Shown here: positions 60,890-64,000 of the stretch, piece by piece
Numbering within the stretch: position 1 is the stretch's first letter
Layout of the letters: every line of letters starts with the position of its first letter
Notes under the pieces: generated by a model
The model's database searches: none
What the model was told of the DNA's origin: nothing
Seen by the model: only the letters and a program-made list of their open reading frames with translations
DNA from: Oscheius tipulae
Lineage: Eukaryota > Nematoda > Chromadorea > Rhabditida > Rhabditidae
Reading direction: 5' to 3'
Assembly: GCA_037178975.1 (NCBI GenBank)
Contig: JASJZH010000003.1
Location: forward strand, 1,426,001 to 1,490,000
DNA: 64,000 nt
Program-made: the position numbers and the translations under genes

Positions 60890-61271
60890 CTAAAAATTAG
60901 AACAAATAGTTCAAATAAGGTTTGTCCTGAACCTCCGTTCCTTCCTGGTTCAAGCCAAAACTCGTTAAAATGGAACTGCTGGCTTAGGCCTAAGCCTAAG
61001 TAACATATGGCTTTTGGGCTGCAACCATTGGTCGGGAAGCATAAAAGACAAACTTGTGAAAACTACACGAACTATAGCAGTTCAAAGTTGTTCAGAACAA
61101 GAAGACAGCCGTCGCTTATGGAGTGTTAAAATTTGTTTGTCCCGATATACCGTCGTCCTATCTGTTTTCACAGGAGAGGGACCTGATAAGGGCGAGATTT
61201 ATTGGGTTGAAAAAATAAACATGTACTCTGCAACAGACACCTTGAAACAAACGTCACTTTTATTCTAGCCT

Positions 61272-61685
61272 CTACGGATTGTATTGGATGGGAAGCTTCT
61301 TCTTGCGGACTACTCCAACATCTTTAAACCATTCGTGACAGAACTGCTCGTCAGAGTTATGCGGAATGCCTGTCCACTCAATGATGATACAGTCGTCGTT
61401 GATGTCTTCCTGGTCATAGGCGAAGAAATCACAGCTGATAGTAATCACGGTAGTCTCATTTGAACCGATACGTCCATGAACGGGGTCCAGGTTCAGACGG
61501 GCCAGGCTAGAGATATTGGCTGTCCATCCAATACGATGATTGGAAATGTTAGTAAGCTTGAGAAAGTAGGTAAGTTGTTCATCAAATGGAGCATTGATCA
61601 TGATCCTGCTAGTGGGCTGAGTGATAATGTCTTCCAGAGAAATAGACTTTTTAGTTGGACGAATCTTTTCGGCAGGATTGAGTCT
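61272..61685 (-). other. MSP-encoding terminal exon
   Basis: 137 codons plus stop in a single exon. The first ~20 residues (AEKIRPTKKSISLED) are linker. From TQPTSRIMINAPFDEQ to the end the exon follows canonical nematode MSP over its whole length of about 115 residues, with the family's ending at YNP. This is closer to true MSP than to VAP-type MSP-fold domains. Confidence 0.9.
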
Positions 61686-63939
61686 CTGAAAGTAAATCAT
61701 ACGCATCTTTTTTTTTAAATATCTCAGACTTTCGGTTGAGGCTCTTGACTGGGTTCCTCTTGGCGATCTGTCGGTGTAGGAGGTTGCTCTTGTTTTTCAA
61801 AAAATGTGTAAACTTCTGCCATAGTTGGCCGAGATTCCGAATCAATCGCCATCATCCTATATACAAAACATTCTTGAAAAAAATATACTAACCTCTGAAC
61901 ATACGCCCATATTTTAGGAGACACTGTCACTTTCATTTTCAGCGTCTCATCGAGAGTATCTTTGGGATGGCAGCGGAAAATCATTTTCCATATTGAGCGA
62001 CCAAGGGCGAAAACGTCGAGTTTTGGTGTGCAAGTATCCACAAATTTTTCGTAAATGCTTTCAGGAGCGCGATACCCAGGGGTTCCGCTGTCCGAGGTAT
62101 TATTACAGTGAAGAACATCTGAGATAATCGTCCCCATTTTTACAATTCTGAGATCGCTGATCTTCAAAAGTTGGTGGTATTCATCGAGTAACATGCTGAA
62201 ACTGTTTTAAGGAAGAAACAGACAAGCTCACTTGGAGGGTTTCACATCACGATGAAGCGAGTTGCTGGTGTGGATAAAGTCTAGTCCGCATGATGCATGG
62301 AGACTCCAGCGGACGATTGAAGATTCGGAATAGTCCTCAGCGCTTGTAATCACTGAAGATGATGAAAGTAGCAAATGTTTCAGGTTACCTGAGTCCAAGG
62401 AGCCTCCTTTGCAATGTTCCATCAACAGACCATGAATTATGTGCTTGTCGACTACATATCCGTAGAGAGATACAATGTGTGGATTGCATTGCGTCTAAAT
62501 TGGCACGATTGACAGGAAAAGTTAGAATTTGACCGTCAAGAGTGTACGAATTTCATCCTTCAATTCCAAAAATGCAGCTTGCAGACCGTAGGAAGTAGCC
62601 AACACCCCAACGAACAACTTGGCGACTACTGGTGCTGGCAGCCCAGGCGCAGTCACAAGCACCACGTCGGTTTGATCGCTTCTAGAAAGTACTCTGACTT
62701 TGGTAAGGGACGATTTTTCATAGCTTTTGAAGTGAATTTGCTGAAATATGAATTGTGAAACAGTATTAAAAAATGCCTACGCTAGCACCTGACAGGACAT
62801 TTCCCCATTCGCGGCTGCAAATACGCTTCAGCTGCTCCACGGGCACACTTTTTTTCGATGTCTTCAGTTTTTTGTAGAGGAACTACAGTATCAAATTGTT
62901 GTCAGTTGTCATCAAAAGTTACCTCGTGAAAGTACATCTCGCGGGTGATTCTTTGACGAGTCAGAAGTTCTTTCAACTTCGGAAAGGACTCAAGAGTGTC
63001 CACCAGGCGATTTATACACTGCTGCTGATTTCCTCTCTGATCAGTTTGGGTATGGAACTGTTCAAAATTAAAGACGGGTGACTGAACTTACCAGAAAAAC
63101 TTTCACAAATGACTGAAAGAATACATATGGATAAACTCCCGTCCAATTTCCGATAGTTGCAGGTTTGACCTGTTCTGGATCATAGAAATACTCCAGAAAG
63201 ATTTGTTCAGCTTCTTGACGTTGTCGAAGTTTTTCCTCCAAACGTTCGACTTGTTCCATGTTCAAGTACTTTTTCAGGACCTATAACCAATCAAAAAATG
63301 ATACTTTTTGTCGATTGTACATGATAATAGATGAGCAGCGATCCAAAGTCCAAAGTACTATTTGTCTCTTCACAAAACATTTCACAGGCTCTCTACAATA
63401 AAAGTTTCTGATTTCGACTCGACAGAACTCACTTCACTGTATTCAGGAAAACGCTTCCTGATATTTTTAACATATCTCAGATGATCAGCTAGGGCGTAAA
63501 GCCGCTCTCCATGTAAGAATTTGATCTACTAAACCGTGGTTGAATCAGAGCCATTCAAACCTCTGAACACTCCTCGAAGATCTTCCTGTAAAAAGTATCT
63601 GTTTCAATAATTGGTCTTTGTGGGGACCAGGAACCAGGTATATCATATCGAGTGACGACTGATTGTAAATACGGAAGATTCCTAGATGTTTGTTCTTAAT
63701 AGATTTTTCTTAATGCTTGACTTTAAGGTCTTACGCTCAACATTGTCGTTCGACCATAGTGTTATCGCCGACATATACGAGTCAGGTCCCTGTCCCTGCC
63801 TCTTGTAACGATATAGATTGGGACCAAACTTGTTTTTAAATGTATTCAAAAGGCATTCCAACAACCAATTATCATCCTTCGACTTGTCTGCAGCGTCGTT
63901 TGGTGGCAACTCGACAGTAACAGTTTGAGGAATTATTTT
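61272..63939 (-). CDS. Protein kinase fused to a major sperm protein (MSP) domain, copy 2 (5' end outside window)
   Basis: Thirteen visible exons (63735-63939, 63561-63694, 63433-63525, 63321-63392, 63092-63280, 62923-63057, 62781-62882, 62534-62740, 62389-62494, 62232-62352, 61893-62195, 61730-61856, 61272-61685) give 735 open codons and a stop. The N-terminal helical region matches copy 1 exon by exon. The kinase domain (about 337-610) keeps the lysine, HRDVKPSN and GTPGYRAPE, but DFG reads DLR. After PQPK a 44-nt intron with a weak GTCTGA donor leads to a 137-codon last exon: a linker, then a full MSP domain with INAPFDEQLTY, RIGW, LDPVHG, SCDFFAYDQED, IIIEWTGIP and the terminal LPIQYNP. 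MSP is the motility protein and meiotic signal of nematode sperm. A sperm or oocyte role is inferred. Upstream exons lie beyond 64000. Confidence 0.9.
61686..61729 (-). promoter_or_regulatory. Weakly spliced intron joining kinase to MSP
   Basis: The donor is AAA|GTCTGA and the acceptor ACTTTCAG. Retention gives Val then an immediate TGA, so unspliced RNA would encode the kinase without MSP. The same donor, acceptor and stop occur at 53219-53258 in copy 1. Confidence 0.7.
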
Positions 63940-64000
63940 CTGAAAACTACCGTAACCGAGTGCCCCCCACTTATTCCTTGGCCATCCAGGCCTGGAGAGA

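Overview
The window is nuclear DNA of an animal, almost certainly a nematode. The evidence is a complete C-terminal domain with the signature of nematode major sperm protein (MSP), an unc-32-like V-ATPase a-subunit gene with duplicated alternative exons, polypyrimidine-plus-CAG 3' splice sites, and start codons placed 0-2 nt after such acceptors, as expected for spliced-leader trans-splicing. Most introns are 34-45 nt. I rebuilt the genes by hand: each named gene that lies wholly inside the window closes as a multiple of three, and the conserved family motifs join correctly across splice sites.

Layout. 1-4.3 kb: no gene found, only degenerate GAGACAGA-type low-complexity DNA and a dispersed repeat. 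4.3-6.0 kb (-): secreted EGF plus long charged-helix protein with a GPI-like tail. 6-10.6 kb: intergenic, more repeat copies, two tRNA-like elements at 10.2 kb. 10.7-11.2 kb (-): exons of an unidentified gene. 11.5-12.7 kb (-): 4'-phosphopantetheinyl transferase. 13.5-17.0 kb (+): SLC6 transporter. 17.4-22.4 kb (+): TMEM120/TACAN gene whose 3.5-kb intron holds a complete CCCH zinc-finger gene on the other strand and a microRNA-like hairpin. 23.0-25.2 kb (-): SLC35B1-type ER nucleotide (sugar) transporter. 27.1-29.1 kb (+): GALNT7-like glycosyltransferase. 29.3-30.8 kb (-): two small unknown genes. 31.5-37.6 kb (-): V-ATPase a subunit with two sites of alternative exons. 40.7-45.5 kb (+): Vasa/GLH-like DEAD-box helicase with FG/RGG-rich ends. 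45.8-47.8 kb (+): JMJD4-type oxygenase, close enough to be in an operon with the helicase gene.

49.4-64 kb is a different compartment: AT-rich 25-40-nt introns, little GAGACAGA repeat, and three copies of one protein-kinase family, interrupted by a dead mariner, a second DDE transposase fragment and a 5'-truncated LINE. The forward copy (49.4-53.8 kb) is intact and carries exactly duplicated exons. The middle reverse copy (56.5-59.7 kb) is a pseudogene split by the LINE. The right-hand reverse copy (61.3 kb to beyond the window end) is open throughout and ends in a full MSP domain. A protein kinase fused to MSP, with a tail that differs between paralogs at one shared weakly spliced intron, is the most novel system I see here.

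The housekeeping genes (V-ATPase, GALNT, SLC35B1, phosphopantetheinyl transferase, JMJD4, TMEM120) are unrelated in pathway. The germline-type helicase and the MSP-kinase family are the two loci with a likely germline or sperm role (inference).
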